Shown: positions 55,518-64,000, numbered from the stretch's first letter. The stretch is DNA of 64,000 nucleotides from Sthenelais limicola (GCA_942159475.1 OW804096.1:12263871-12327870), one strand, 5' to 3'. Translations and numbers: made by a program. Notes: generated by a model not told the origin, from the letters alone.

Positions 55518-58500
55518 TTACTGATCTGATTTTAGCATGATTAGGGCTTTGTTTTTAAATGTTCTTGAATCTTGTTCATTTTTTATTGCCTTTGGTAGCT
55601 CGTTCCAAAGTGTACCTCCAGAGAAGGCAGGCGTGCGTCTGCACGCCTCCCTTTTTGGGCGAGGGATCGGGAGGTTATAGATGGAGGAGGCCCTAGTGTC
55701 TCTGGTTTTGTTAGAGGTAGATGGGTTGGGGGGGGGACCGCTGTGGGCCCTTCTGTGCATAAGGAGGAGGAGTTGGAGGGTGCGCCTAGATTGTAGGGGG
55801 AGGAGATTGTATTTGGACATAATATTGTCCACATTGCTGGTTCTCTTTGATAGAGAGGCAATGCGGACTGCTCTCCTGAGTGTTCTTTCCAGTTTTTCTT
55901 TAGATGTGGCATTTGCCATGTCCAGAAAGCAGGAATTGAATTCTAGGTGTGGGAGGATCGTAGTTTTAAGAATTCTGAAGGCTATTTTTTGCGAAAGGAA
56001 GGGTCGGATTCTTGCAAATGTGGCCATAGCCGCATTTGCGTTCCGGAGAGTCAGTTTAATTTGTTGGGTTGATTTCAGGTGGTCGTCAATTGTGGACCCT
56101 AGGTATTTAAACTCGTTTACTATGGCAATTGGGGCGCCATTGATGACAAATTGTAGTGGGCTGCACTGGGGAGGGGTTCTGGGTTTTGGGGGAGGGAATA
56201 GTACCATGACTTTAGTTTTTTGTGCATTGATCGTCAGTTTGTTTATTCCACACCAGTTTTCTAGGTGTGGGATAGACATAGAGAGGACCCTTGCAGCATC
56301 GTCGATGGTTTCGGCAGAAGTGTATAGGACGGTATCATCAGCATAGAGTTGACAGGAGATGGGAGAGGGGTTGGTGGAGGTGATGTAGGAGGGAAGGGAG
56401 TTGATATAGAGGTTGAATAGGAGAGGGCCAAGGATGGACCCCTGAGGGACGCCTGTGGAGAGAGAGGCTTGGGGGGATAGAGTATCCCCAATCTTTGTTT
56501 TCTGTGATCTTCCATTGAGGTAGCTGGAATACCATGATATGGTTTCTGGGTGGAAGTTTATGGCCGAGAGTTTATTGGTCAGAATTGAGTGGTCTATTGT
56601 GTCGAAAGCTTTTTTCATGTCGATAAAGAGGGCTATTGTTGATTGTTTGTTGTTGCAGTTGTTAGTGATGTCGTCTATGATTTCAGAGATAGCTATTTGG
56701 GTTGATCTTCCTTTGCGAAAACCAAACTGTTTCGGATGTAGGAGGCCAAAAGATTCAAGGTGATCGTAAGTCTGGGAGTGCACAATGCGTTCTAGTACTT
56801 TACCCGGGACAGGTAGGAGTGAGATTGGCCTAAGATCAGAAGGAGACTGTGGAGATTTTACTTTTGGAAGCGGGACAACGGTTGCTACTTTCCAGGCCTT
56901 TGGGAAGATCGCAGTTTCAATTGAGGATGAGAATAGATGGGTGAATTGCGGCAGCAGGACCTGCATGGCAATCTTGAGCAGTCTAGTGTTAAGATTGGGG
57001 ATGCCAGAGGGCTTTTTAATGTCCAGGCTATCTACAATTTCAGCTACTTCTTGTTCAGGGATAGGTTTGAGTGTGAATAAGGGTGTCGAGGTTTGGGTGA
57101 GAGGGTTCAGGTCGGGAGTGGTGAGGGGTGGTGGGTTTGGGATGGCGTTAGCTAATTTCGGGCCAATATTGGCGAAGAAAGAGTTCACATGAGAGGGGAG
57201 GTCATGAGTTTTAATTCCAGGTAGGGAGAACATCGCTTTACCCTTCTTACTGGGTAGGAGCTTTTTCATTTCAAGCCAGAATTTAGATGGATCACTAGCA
57301 TGATTATCAAGATAGGTCGAAATGTAATGTTTTCTGGATGATCTAATGAGGGAGTTAACCTTGTTTCTAAGGGCTCTACTAAGATCCCACACATTAGGGT
57401 CGTTGAGGATTCTCGCTTTGCGGAGGAAATAGTTTCTGTCTGCTATTGCTTCCAGAATTTCAGTGTTGATCCATGGGGGATTCGAGGAGGGGAGCCGTAT
57501 TTGAGTGATAGGGCAGATCTGATCGGCAGCAGATACTATGTGAGAGTAGAGAGAATCCCAGATGTCATCTGGGTTGTTTGAGGTGGATATGTCCGGGGGG
57601 TTGGATAGAAGAAGATTCTTATATGTGTCATAGGAGAAATTACGAAAGGATCTGCCATGTTTGGTGACCATTGGGGTTAAGCGTTTTTCTTTTTTCCTGA
57701 GGAGAAATACTGGTTGGTGGTCACTGATATTTGTCATCAGAACACCTGATTTCGATACGTATTTTATATTTGAGAAGATTAAGTCAATAGTGGTGGAGGA
57801 CAATTTTGATACTCTGGTAAATTCAGAGATGTGTTGGGTCAGATGGTGTTGTTGGGCCCAGTTGGCTAGTTCAGTTTTGGCTGGTTTAGCTGAGGACATG
57901 TCTACGTTTAGGTCCCCGAGAATTAGCAGTTCATGTTTTTCTAAGTCATGTATGTTACTGAGGGATTCGTTCAGATAGGATATGAAAGGTGGGATTGTTG
58001 TGGAGGGAGGGCGGTAGATGTTTGCCACTATGATGGGTTTGAGATTTGGGTGGCGAATGGTAAACCATTGGGCCTCAACTATATGGGAGGATTGATTGAG
58101 GTGAGAGAGTGAGAGTGAGTCTACAGTAAGATTTGATTTTACATAGACTGCGACACCACCACCCCTGGGGACAGTCCCAGAAGTAATGTAAGTGCGGTCA
58201 AGTCTGTGTAGGTCGTAGCCTTGTAGGCTGAGTTGACTGTCAGAGGTTGTGTCAGTAAGCCATGACTCAGAGATAGAAATTACATCAATGCCCGAATCAT
58301 GGAATTCAGCAATAAATGGGGCATAGTTCTTAATTAGGCTCCTAATGTTTAGGTGTAAGAAACTGATACCCCTTTCCTTGCCAAGGTCCTTAGGGGACCT
58401 GATTTGGGGTTTGGCAGTAGGTGGCTGCTTGCTTTTCTTAATTCCTCTACGGCGAGGGCGATTTTTCCTCACATGAGGGTGATTACGAATTATGGGTGCA

Positions 58501-58559
58501 GGTACAGAGGGAGCAGTGCTCCCTGAGTATGTCCCCATGCTAGTGCCTTGGCTCGGCAT
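55518..58559 (-). CDS. LINE ORF2: endonuclease-reverse transcriptase, CR1-group
   Basis: An uninterrupted 1,013-residue ORF with the two enzymes of a non-LTR retrotransposon. Residues about 64-290 are an apurinic-like (EEP) endonuclease that would nick target DNA: N71 in HLNIRS, E98 in SESWL, D216/N218 in GDLNVD, and S279-D280-H281. Residues about 555-830 are the reverse transcriptase: DMKKAFD at 647-653, GVPQGSILGP from 703 and the catalytic YADD at 739-742, then KYLG in the thumb-proximal region. The N-terminus (31-44) is Arg/Lys-rich and could bind nucleic acid or act as a nuclear signal. There is no RNase H or zinc-knuckle region that I can see. The EEP-plus-RT plan and an esterase-like domain upstream fit the CR1/L2 group of the Jockey superfamily; I cannot place the clade. 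All catalytic motifs are present and no stop or frameshift is seen, so the copy may be young. The start chosen is the first ATG. Confidence 0.95.
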   Translation of the reverse strand: MPSQGTSMGTYSGSTAPSVPAPIIRNHPHVRKNRPRRRGIKKSKQPPTAKPQIRSPKDLGKERGISFLHLNIRSLIKNYAPFIAEFHDSGIDVISISESWLTDTTSDSQLSLQGYDLHRLDRTYITSGTVPRGGGVAVYVKSNLTVDSLSLSHLNQSSHIVEAQWFTIRHPNLKPIIVANIYRPPSTTIPPFISYLNESLSNIHDLEKHELLILGDLNVDMSSAKPAKTELANWAQQHHLTQHISEFTRVSKLSSTTIDLIFSNIKYVSKSGVLMTNISDHQPVFLLRKKEKRLTPMVTKHGRSFRNFSYDTYKNLLLSNPPDISTSNNPDDIWDSLYSHIVSAADQICPITQIRLPSSNPPWINTEILEAIADRNYFLRKARILNDPNVWDLSRALRNKVNSLIRSSRKHYISTYLDNHASDPSKFWLEMKKLLPSKKGKAMFSLPGIKTHDLPSHVNSFFANIGPKLANAIPNPPPLTTPDLNPLTQTSTPLFTLKPIPEQEVAEIVDSLDIKKPSGIPNLNTRLLKIAMQVLLPQFTHLFSSSIETAIFPKAWKVATVVPLPKVKSPQSPSDLRPISLLPVPGKVLERIVHSQTYDHLESFGLLHPKQFGFRKGRSTQIAISEIIDDITNNCNNKQSTIALFIDMKKAFDTIDHSILTNKLSAINFHPETISWYSSYLNGRSQKTKIGDTLSPQASLSTGVPQGSILGPLLFNLYINSLPSYITSTNPSPISCQLYADDTVLYTSAETIDDAARVLSMSIPHLENWCGINKLTINAQKTKVMVLFPPPKPRTPPQCSPLQFVINGAPIAIVNEFKYLGSTIDDHLKSTQQIKLTLRNANAAMATFARIRPFLSQKIAFRILKTTILPHLEFNSCFLDMANATSKEKLERTLRRAVRIASLSKRTSNVDNIMSKYNLLPLQSRRTLQLLLLMHRRAHSGPPPNPSTSNKTRDTRASSIYNLPIPRPKREACRRTPAFSGGTLWNELPKAIKNEQDSRTFKNKALIMLKSDQ

Positions 58560-58779
58560 ATTCTAGGTAATGCGGTTTCTGAGCTAGAATTTGGTGCCCA
58601 ATAAATGCTTATAATCGTAATAAGCTAAGTACAATGAAAAATCAGCGCTGTGTGATAAGATAGGAGTGATGGGTGATGGGATGAGTGGGTGAGGGAGGCA
58701 TACCTCTGCCCCTTGGGCAGTGGGTTTGCGTGTGAGCAAAGGGTGTCGGACAGGGGAATAAATTCCCCTGTCCGAGGTA

Positions 58780-59600
58780 GGGTTGGTTAGTGCAGAGGAA
58801 CTATATCCTTGCTCAGACCTACCCTATGGACGGTACATTAGTTTGATACAAATAGGTACATCAGGTGCATCAAAAAATGCTGCTAGTAATAGAAAGGTTC
58901 GTTGTAATCTGAAGACTGGTGGAGAGGAACTATATCCTGTCGCATTCCTTGATTATGTTATAGCTTTGACAAGATAATTAAACATGCAATAGACTAGATC
59001 ATGGTTTCGATGCAAACAAATTCATACATTTTATCACATGTGATACTGGTTAGTGGGGGGCACGAGGGGGATCAGAGATGTCTGAGAGGAACTGTATCCT
59101 ATCAGACTACCGATCACCCCCCCATCCTCCTGATTGATAAAGTAAATATATGTTACTAGCAGAGCTAGAGTAAAACCCATTACGATGATATGCATATACA
59201 GTTAAATTCAGTTCATGACAATACATGAGATTCTAGGTAGTAGGAGGTATGAGGGGGAGCAGAGGTGTCGGAGAGGAACTGTATCCTATCAGACTACCGA
59301 TCACCCCCCCCATCCTCTTGATAGGGATTCAAATGTATGATTACTAGCAGAGCTAGAGTAAAACCGTTTACAGTGATATACATATACAGAGAAAAATGTG
59401 GTACAATATAATGAGATTCTAGTTACATTCGTGTGACGCTTATCAACCAGATATGCATATACAGTCAAATCATTACAAATGTAATGCAATACATGAGATT
59501 CCATTTATAAGGAGGCAGAGGGGGATCAGGGGTGTCGGAGAGGAACTGTATCCTCTTTAGAGCACCGAATACCCTCCCATTCTCCTCACAGGGATAGCAA
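58780..59600 (-). repeat. Tandem repeats in the ORF1-ORF2 spacer
   Basis: A block containing GAGAGGAACTGTATCCT (plus strand) recurs at about 58793, 58920, 59090, 59270 and 59540, mostly followed by a C-run and CATCCTC, and between the later copies by TTACTAGCAGAGCTAGAGTAA and an ATGCATATACAG stretch. Copies are diverged and spaced 127-270 bases apart. Inside a LINE such arrays can be promoter or translation elements for the downstream ORF; nothing here proves that. Confidence 0.75.
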
Positions 59601-59886
59601 TTTCACATATTACTTAGAAAGGTTATGGGGGAACGACCCATTATATAACATATAATATTGGTGTGATGTTCATCACGAGATATCCATGTGTTTAGATGCG
59701 CATGTCTGGGTAATTAAATAAATAGATTAGTACAGTGTTGTCAGTAGACAGTTCTAGAGTAATAACCTGCTATTATATGTATGATACAATATACTTATGA
59801 CAAACAGTAATTGTGAACTAAACACATAATTATGAACTATATACAGGGTAGTAAATACGGCGATCTAGACAATTGACGGGTATTTT

Positions 59887-60591
59887 TTATGTTAGAAGAG
59901 AGTTAGAAGAGATAGCACGGACGATGTTTGCTGCCCAGTTCCGTTTTGCGGAATTAGTTAGGTGGCAGCCATCACTTAGTCTTTCGTATCTGTGCTTGAA
60001 AGATCCATTTGGTTTCCTTTTGTGCACCACAGTGGAGAGGTAAGGCGTAAGTGACTTGTTTGCTTTGTTGAAGGTTGAGATTTGGTGGTTTAAATCTAAT
60101 ATTGTCTCATTGAGGGTGTCTTGTTGGTGGTGGGTGACACCCTCTGGTAGTCGATTATAGGTGGCAAGGTTGACACCGGGGAACTGGGCAAATGCTACCT
60201 TCGCTTGGGGAGCAATGCGGGTCGTTGCATGGAAGCATAGTGCTATGTTGTTTGTAATAGTAGAGATTGCTTCATTAGGTGAGTTGTGTGCAAAATTCAC
60301 CTTTCAGGTGAAGAATGGCCGTTGAGTGATTGGGTCAAAGGATTCAACTTTTATTCTTTCTGTTACTTCGCAAATGCCATTAATAAATAATATCAGAGAT
60401 GGTTTATAAGAGAGGATGGTTTGCTTGGCTCTGTTGAGTGCTGTGATGTAACTTGCACCACCAAAGGAGAGGAGAATGTGGTTATTACTATTTAGGCCAT
60501 GTGAGTTCAGGAAGGTTTGTAGCCCTTTACCCCTAGAATCACTGATGATGAGTGTTCTGTAACCATGGGGGATGGATAGTGTTTGAGGCAT
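59887..60591 (-). pseudogene. SGNH/GDSL esterase-like ORF of the LINE, one in-frame TGA
   Basis: This frame starts at an ATG overlapping the last 53 bases of the NADAR ORF, in +1 phase. It runs 95 codons, hits TGA (60304-60306), then continues open for 138 more codons. The conceptual product has SGNH hydrolase signatures in order: LIISDSRG with the likely nucleophile S19; the block II Gly in SFGGAS; INGICE with N71; and SDGCHLT with D207 and H210, as in the DxxH block. CR1 ORF1 proteins are known to carry esterase domains of this type, thought to help with lipid or membrane contact. The frame change and the TGA together suggest decay of a domain once fused to ORF1; a separate overlapping ORF, or +1 slippage at the CCC-C run near 60575, are alternatives. 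The TGA has no readthrough context I recognise. Confidence 0.72.
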
Positions 60592-63193
60592 GGTTGTGCG
60601 AGATAAAGTTTGAAAGAATAGGTAGCAGGAGATGTTGGATTAAATGACTAAACTCACTATTGGTCGTTTGACTGTTTTGTGCTGCGTATTGCGGAGGATA
60701 GTAGTGAGGGAGTGCAGTTGGTTGAGGCGGTCCTGAGCACGGGGCCGACAGCCCGGTTGGCGGTAGAGGAGGGGCCTGGTGTCCGGGTGTCGGTGGTGTT
60801 AGAGCGTGCTGTGGTGGAGATGAGGCCTGTGGGAGCCAGGCAGGGCTCGGTGGGTATGGTGGCGGTGGATGTTGTGGTGCCCTCGGTAGGTGCAAGGCTG
60901 CGAGCGTCGTTGTTGGAGGGGCAGCGTGCTGGGCTTGGTATAGATGGAGTGTATTCTCCTGCATAGGTTGGTGCTGTGGCGAGTGCTTACCAGCAGTTAC
61001 GTTGGCGTAAGTGTGCCGGTCGTTGCCGGGGTGGGCTCCGGGTGAGTGTTTCAGGTCGTTCGTTGAACCAGGGTATGGGCCTAGTAGTCCTGGTTGTGAA
61101 GCGATGTAGGGCGGGGGCCTACTTGGCTGGATTTTGGAGGATTGTTTGGTGAAGGCTGAAGTGTGCTTGGCCGAGAATGTAGGGGGCAGGACTTGTGTGC
61201 TGACCGAGTGAGGTGGTTGAGAAGTATGCTGACTTAGTGGGCGTGGCGTATCGATGCGCCTGCGCGTCCTGGGTTTGGCTTGCTTCAATGTGTGCGTGAC
61301 TGTATTTATTCCAACTAAGGCCGGCCCATTTCGGTGTGGCTTGTCATTGGGGTAGTTTGATTGGCTTGAGTTAGGTAGTCTCTCATTGGTTGAGGTGATA
61401 GGTGGAGGACACCTGTGGTGTGGATGATGTGTTGTTACATTGACATTGCTGGGGGTAACTGTAATGGGCGGTGTGTTCACACCGTCACGTGGGGTGCTAT
61501 CTTTAACCTGGTTGGTTGCTGGGTGAGAGGGGGAGGTGTTGTTTATGTTGCCCGTGTTGGATTGTGCGGTGAGTGCTGAGTCGATCGTGCCAGGATGTGT
61601 GGGAGTTGCTATTGTTTGTGGGTTTGTGGAGGGCCGATTGTGGGCGCCTTGAAGTCTGGGTGCAGTGTATTCTTGTTCGATATGGAGGTGGCCATAGATT
61701 TCCCGGGGAATAGTGGGGAGAAACTGCTGGGTGGGTAATTCATTCCTTAGGCAGGTTAATAAATTCCCCAATCTATTTTCTCCGGGATAAGATTTGTGAG
61801 AATGAATATCGACATTCCTGATGCCGATACCCCAGAAATTATCGGTTGTCTTCTCTAATAAAGATCTGGGAGCTGTGGCAGCTAGGGCTGCAGCTAGGTG
61901 GGGATTTTGAAGAAATTTTGCTCTAATTAGACCTTCCATAGTTTGGAGTTTAATGTTGTCCCACTCAGCTGATTTCAATTCTGAGCCCAGTTGTTTTTGT
62001 TCAAAAGGATTCTTGGAGGCATAGATCTTAGTAGCGATATCGATTGAAGGTGATTTGAGAAATAGGGCTTTCTGATGCTGATAGCCTTTTTCGACAGAGT
62101 CATATGGGATGTCATTGAAAGTGAAGTGGCATTCAAACATGTTAGAGAGGAAGCTTTGTGGTGAAGAGAAATAGATAGCTTCATCATTGCCAAAATTAGC
62201 AATGTTGTGTGGTTTTAGGTTTGAGGGAACCTGTTGCAGATTGGTTAGTTGGTAAGATTGGTCATTGAGAATTAACTCATGCTGGAGGAGCTGTGAAGGA
62301 ACTTTATCCTTCCTCGCTTTGGCACAGATGATTCCAGCAGTTTTTCTAAGAGATATAGTTTTTTGACCCACTATGTCATTAACTGACATGTTGAAGGATT
62401 TCAGGATGTTTGCTCTATTATCACAAATAGCTTTGGCAGTTGAATGGCGAACAAATTTGATAGTAGCGACATGTAGTTTCGTCACATTGTCTTGAGTAAT
62501 GCTGTAATTACTAATGTCTAATGGATGGAATTGGATGTTTGCTCGAGAGCAGATTTGATGTAAGAGTTCATAAATGACTACATCTTCAGGTACACCCGAA
62601 ATTGTTATTGATTGTTCGAATGTGGAGTTAAATACACTTTCTAACCTTTCGTCGAGTTGAGAAATCTGGTGCTGCATGACTAGTAAAGAGTTCCATGGAG
62701 GTTGAGTATAGTCCAGTGGGCTCTTTAGAGTTGTTGGCGACGGGCCTTGAGATTCACAGAGGCCGTTGGAGACAGTGTTGTTTGCGGGAGCTGTGCTTGC
62801 TTGAGCCGTTGGTGATGGTCGCTTGGCCCCTTCATCGATGTTCGCCAGTAGCATCCCCCGTAGAGTTGCAATCTCAGCACGTAACTTATCCAATTCATTT
62901 GAATTAGAATCACTAGTGGTATTCTCTTGCTTATCCTTATCATGCTGGGTCATTATGACGAGAGTAGGTTGATCTACTTCTGTAATTCCATCGCTATCTA
63001 GAGAGTCAAAAGGGTCCCTAGTATATAAGAGACCTTCAGTGCTGGCGGCGGGGCTGGTAGGTAGGCGTCCGTTGTCGCCATCTTGGAACGCTGAGTTTAG
63101 TGGTGTTGATGTGCGGATAGGAGAGTTTCCTACTAATTCCTGAGAATCAACCACTACAATAGAATTATAGTGCGCCATTGTTGTAAAGAACAC
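60539..63193 (-). CDS. LINE ORF1: coiled coil, RRM-like, NADAR domain, Pro-rich tail
   Basis: An 884-residue ORF upstream of the EEP-RT ORF on the same strand. Residues 97-118 (NELDKLRAEIATLRGMLL) look like a short coiled coil. Residues about 195-290 begin ITISGVPED and resemble the RRM-like fold of LINE ORF1 proteins. Residues about 339-487 match the NADAR domain: FLSNMF (348-353), SVEKGYQHQKAL with E368, FWGIG (453-457) and GENRLG (471-476). Known NADAR proteins (YbiA family) hydrolyse N-glycosidic bonds in riboflavin-pathway intermediates or remove ADP-ribose from nucleic acid. Residues about 515-850 are low-complexity, rich in Pro, Ser, Thr and His. ORF1 proteins usually coat the element RNA; a glycosidase activity here is inference. 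A second in-frame ATG is at residue 6. The ORF ends in the frame next to the esterase-like reading frame, overlapping it by 53 bases. Confidence 0.88.
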   Translation of the reverse strand: MFFTTMAHYNSIVVVDSQELVGNSPIRTSTPLNSAFQDGDNGRLPTSPAASTEGLLYTRDPFDSLDSDGITEVDQPTLVIMTQHDKDKQENTTSDSNSNELDKLRAEIATLRGMLLANIDEGAKRPSPTAQASTAPANNTVSNGLCESQGPSPTTLKSPLDYTQPPWNSLLVMQHQISQLDERLESVFNSTFEQSITISGVPEDVVIYELLHQICSRANIQFHPLDISNYSITQDNVTKLHVATIKFVRHSTAKAICDNRANILKSFNMSVNDIVGQKTISLRKTAGIICAKARKDKVPSQLLQHELILNDQSYQLTNLQQVPSNLKPHNIANFGNDEAIYFSSPQSFLSNMFECHFTFNDIPYDSVEKGYQHQKALFLKSPSIDIATKIYASKNPFEQKQLGSELKSAEWDNIKLQTMEGLIRAKFLQNPHLAAALAATAPRSLLEKTTDNFWGIGIRNVDIHSHKSYPGENRLGNLLTCLRNELPTQQFLPTIPREIYGHLHIEQEYTAPRLQGAHNRPSTNPQTIATPTHPGTIDSALTAQSNTGNINNTSPSHPATNQVKDSTPRDGVNTPPITVTPSNVNVTTHHPHHRCPPPITSTNERLPNSSQSNYPNDKPHRNGPALVGINTVTHTLKQAKPRTRRRIDTPRPLSQHTSQPPHSVSTQVLPPTFSAKHTSAFTKQSSKIQPSRPPPYIASQPGLLGPYPGSTNDLKHSPGAHPGNDRHTYANVTAGKHSPQHQPMQENTLHLYQAQHAAPPTTTLAALHLPRAPQHPPPPYPPSPAWLPQASSPPQHALTPPTPGHQAPPLPPTGLSAPCSGPPQPTALPHYYPPQYAAQNSQTTNSEFSHLIQHLLLPILSNFISHNHASNTIHPPWLQNTHHQ
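61733..62179 (-). other. NADAR domain inside LINE ORF1
   Basis: Residues 339-487 of the ORF1 protein. In order: an aromatic strand then the FxSNM turn; YDSVEKGYQHQKAL, equivalent to the PSVEHAYQAQKA block that carries the catalytic Glu in YbiA-type proteins; KNPFEQKQLG, equivalent to the P-x-E-A-K-x-x-G helix; WDNIKLQTMEGLIRAKFLQN, the conserved W-x(7)-M-x(3)-L-x-x-KF block; LLEKTTDNFWGIG; and GENRLGNLL near the end. Every block of the family that I know is present and in order, with no gap, so the fold and active site appear intact. I made the assignment by eye, without a profile search. Confidence 0.88.
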
Positions 63194-63399
63194 AATTGCG
63201 CATCGAATGAAGTATAGTAGAGTGAGGTATGAAGATAATTGACGGTGATAATCCTAATAATGCACACAGCGCTGTGCGGGCACGTCTTACTCGTGCGACA
63301 TCTTAGACCTCTACTCGAAGAGCTATATTTCTATGGCAGCAAGTTATTCGCAATTCATTGAGACTTAGTTTATCATAATGAATGGGCATGCAGCTATAA

Positions 63400-63567
63400 A
63401 ACGTATATAGATGGAACATAGCAAGGGGGAAGTCTGTACACTTGTTATTGACCGAGGGAGTGCGGGAAGTTAGAGGGCGTTAGCCCGAGATCCTCCGCAC
63501 TCCCGAGGTCACTAACAAGTGTACAGACTTCCCCCGAGCTTTGTTCTATATTTATTACACCCCATTA
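63400..63567. mobile_element. Foldback element with ~80-bp arms
   Basis: GGGGGAAGTCTGTACACTTG (63429-63448) is mirrored by CAAGTGTACAGACTTCCCCC at 63516-63535. The pairing extends inward to GGGCGTTAGCCC at the centre and outward into GTATATAGATGGAACA against TGTTCTATATTTATTAC. It lies just upstream of the NADAR LINE. Confidence 0.8.
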
Positions 63568-63933
63568 GTGAATAAAAAATAGAAATAAATGAAAATTAAA
63601 TAAGTAATTTCAGTTTTAGCGGACCTACTTGTTGTATGCGCCAAGGGTGACATAATTTACATGTATGCACCACCTTGAGCAAGTGTGACATACGATGCTG
63701 AAGGTATAGGCAACTGCAGCACAGGGGTGTAATAAAACGCATAGTAAGTACTAGTAGTAGTGCATAACACCAGTCCATGCTAATGTTACCTGTCCATGCT
63801 AATGTTTCTTGCTCTAGACATGCTGGAATATTGATATGAATATTATGTGAACTAGAGAATCAACAGTCGGCACCGTTAGCACACTTCCCCAACAACTCCT
63901 GATATGGAAAGGCTCGCATAAAGTTCTGCATGT
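63568..63933. other. No recognised feature
   Basis: AT-rich. A short tandem GTCCATGCTAATGTT is present at 63773 and 63792. Confidence 0.4.
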
Positions 63934-64000
63934 GGGTCAGTACATCTCTATCAATATATCTCTATCAATCCTCTCAAATAACCCACATTTAAGAGGAAAA
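63934..64000 (-). mobile_element. Family A MITE, cut by the window end
   Basis: GGGTCAGTACATCTC, then CAATCCTCTCAAATAACCC and ACATTTAAGAGG to the last base. Confidence 0.75.

Larger units (their letters stand above)
55098..63300 (-). mobile_element. Near full-length CR1-group LINE with NADAR-containing ORF1
   Basis: In element orientation: a short 5' leader, ORF1 (63193-60539), the esterase-like frame (60591-59887), a spacer with tandem repeats (59886-58560), ORF2 (58559-55518), a 3' UTR of about 390 bases, AATAAA (55123-55128) and an A-rich tail interrupted by C (55098-55116, poly-T on the plus strand). The 3' end lies inside or next to a family F repeat. The 5' end is not fixed: I found no target-site duplication matching the sequence at 55080-55097. 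A foldback element begins about 100 bases upstream at 63400, so the 5' end is probably between 63200 and 63400. Confidence 0.85.

Noticed and set aside
55681..56346. Plus-strand frames opposite the EEP-RT ORF (also at 56785-57192 and 60679-60966)
   Set aside because: Antisense shadows of strong LINE coding sequence; no motifs.
60304..60306. TGA read as selenocysteine in the esterase frame
   Set aside because: No selenocysteine-insertion hairpin was identified and known SGNH enzymes do not need one here; a point mutation is simpler.
59887..60591. Host GDSL lipase gene
   Set aside because: Position, strand and frame overlap tie it to the LINE ORF1, and CR1-type elements are known to carry such domains.

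Overview
This window looks like accessory, repeat-dominated nuclear DNA from an animal, most likely a marine invertebrate. I see no bacterial-style gene density, operons, rRNA or tRNA genes, and no host gene I can name. It is AT-rich, with many short terminal-inverted-repeat (TIR) elements, long polypurine/polypyrimidine tracts, and non-LTR retrotransposons with animal-type endonuclease and reverse transcriptase. A minisatellite built on GTGAGTGAGTGAG followed by a TTTACGCC core resembles repeats I associate with lophotrochozoans. That taxonomic hint is weak.

Layout. 1-25,000: small DNA elements, foldback elements and tandem arrays, with polypurine tracts at about 4.95-5.5, 11.6-12.6, 15.6-16.1 (pyrimidine strand) and 23.15-24.2 kb. 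25,094-30,190 (minus strand): a LINE with an intact 984-residue endonuclease/reverse transcriptase ORF, no ORF1, and DNA-transposon-like TIR arms on both sides. 30,250-55,090: more small elements, heavily nested. 55,098 to about 63,300 (minus strand): a near full-length LINE of about 8.2 kb. 63,400-64,000: a foldback element and the start of another small element.

The main result is the second LINE. Its ORF1 protein (884 residues) has a short coiled coil, an RRM-like RNA-binding region, a well-conserved NADAR domain (the YbiA-like N-glycosidase fold acting on ADP-ribose-type compounds) and a long Pro-rich tail. An SGNH/GDSL esterase-like domain follows in an overlapping +1 frame and carries one in-frame TGA. 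Then come a 1.3-kb repeat-bearing spacer, an intact 1,013-residue endonuclease/RT ORF, an AATAAA signal and a poly(A) tail. CR1-type ORF1 proteins with esterase domains are known. A NADAR domain inside a retrotransposon ORF1 is, as far as I know, not a described standard architecture.

Family names A-H below are local labels. Family A is a ~235-bp MITE with about 40 full or partial copies here. Two self-nested insertions recover the pre-insertion sequence and fix its target duplication at 4 bp. B-G are further short element families; H is a composite minisatellite element that has also inserted into a family D copy. Boundaries come from reading and are approximate unless a target duplication is given.
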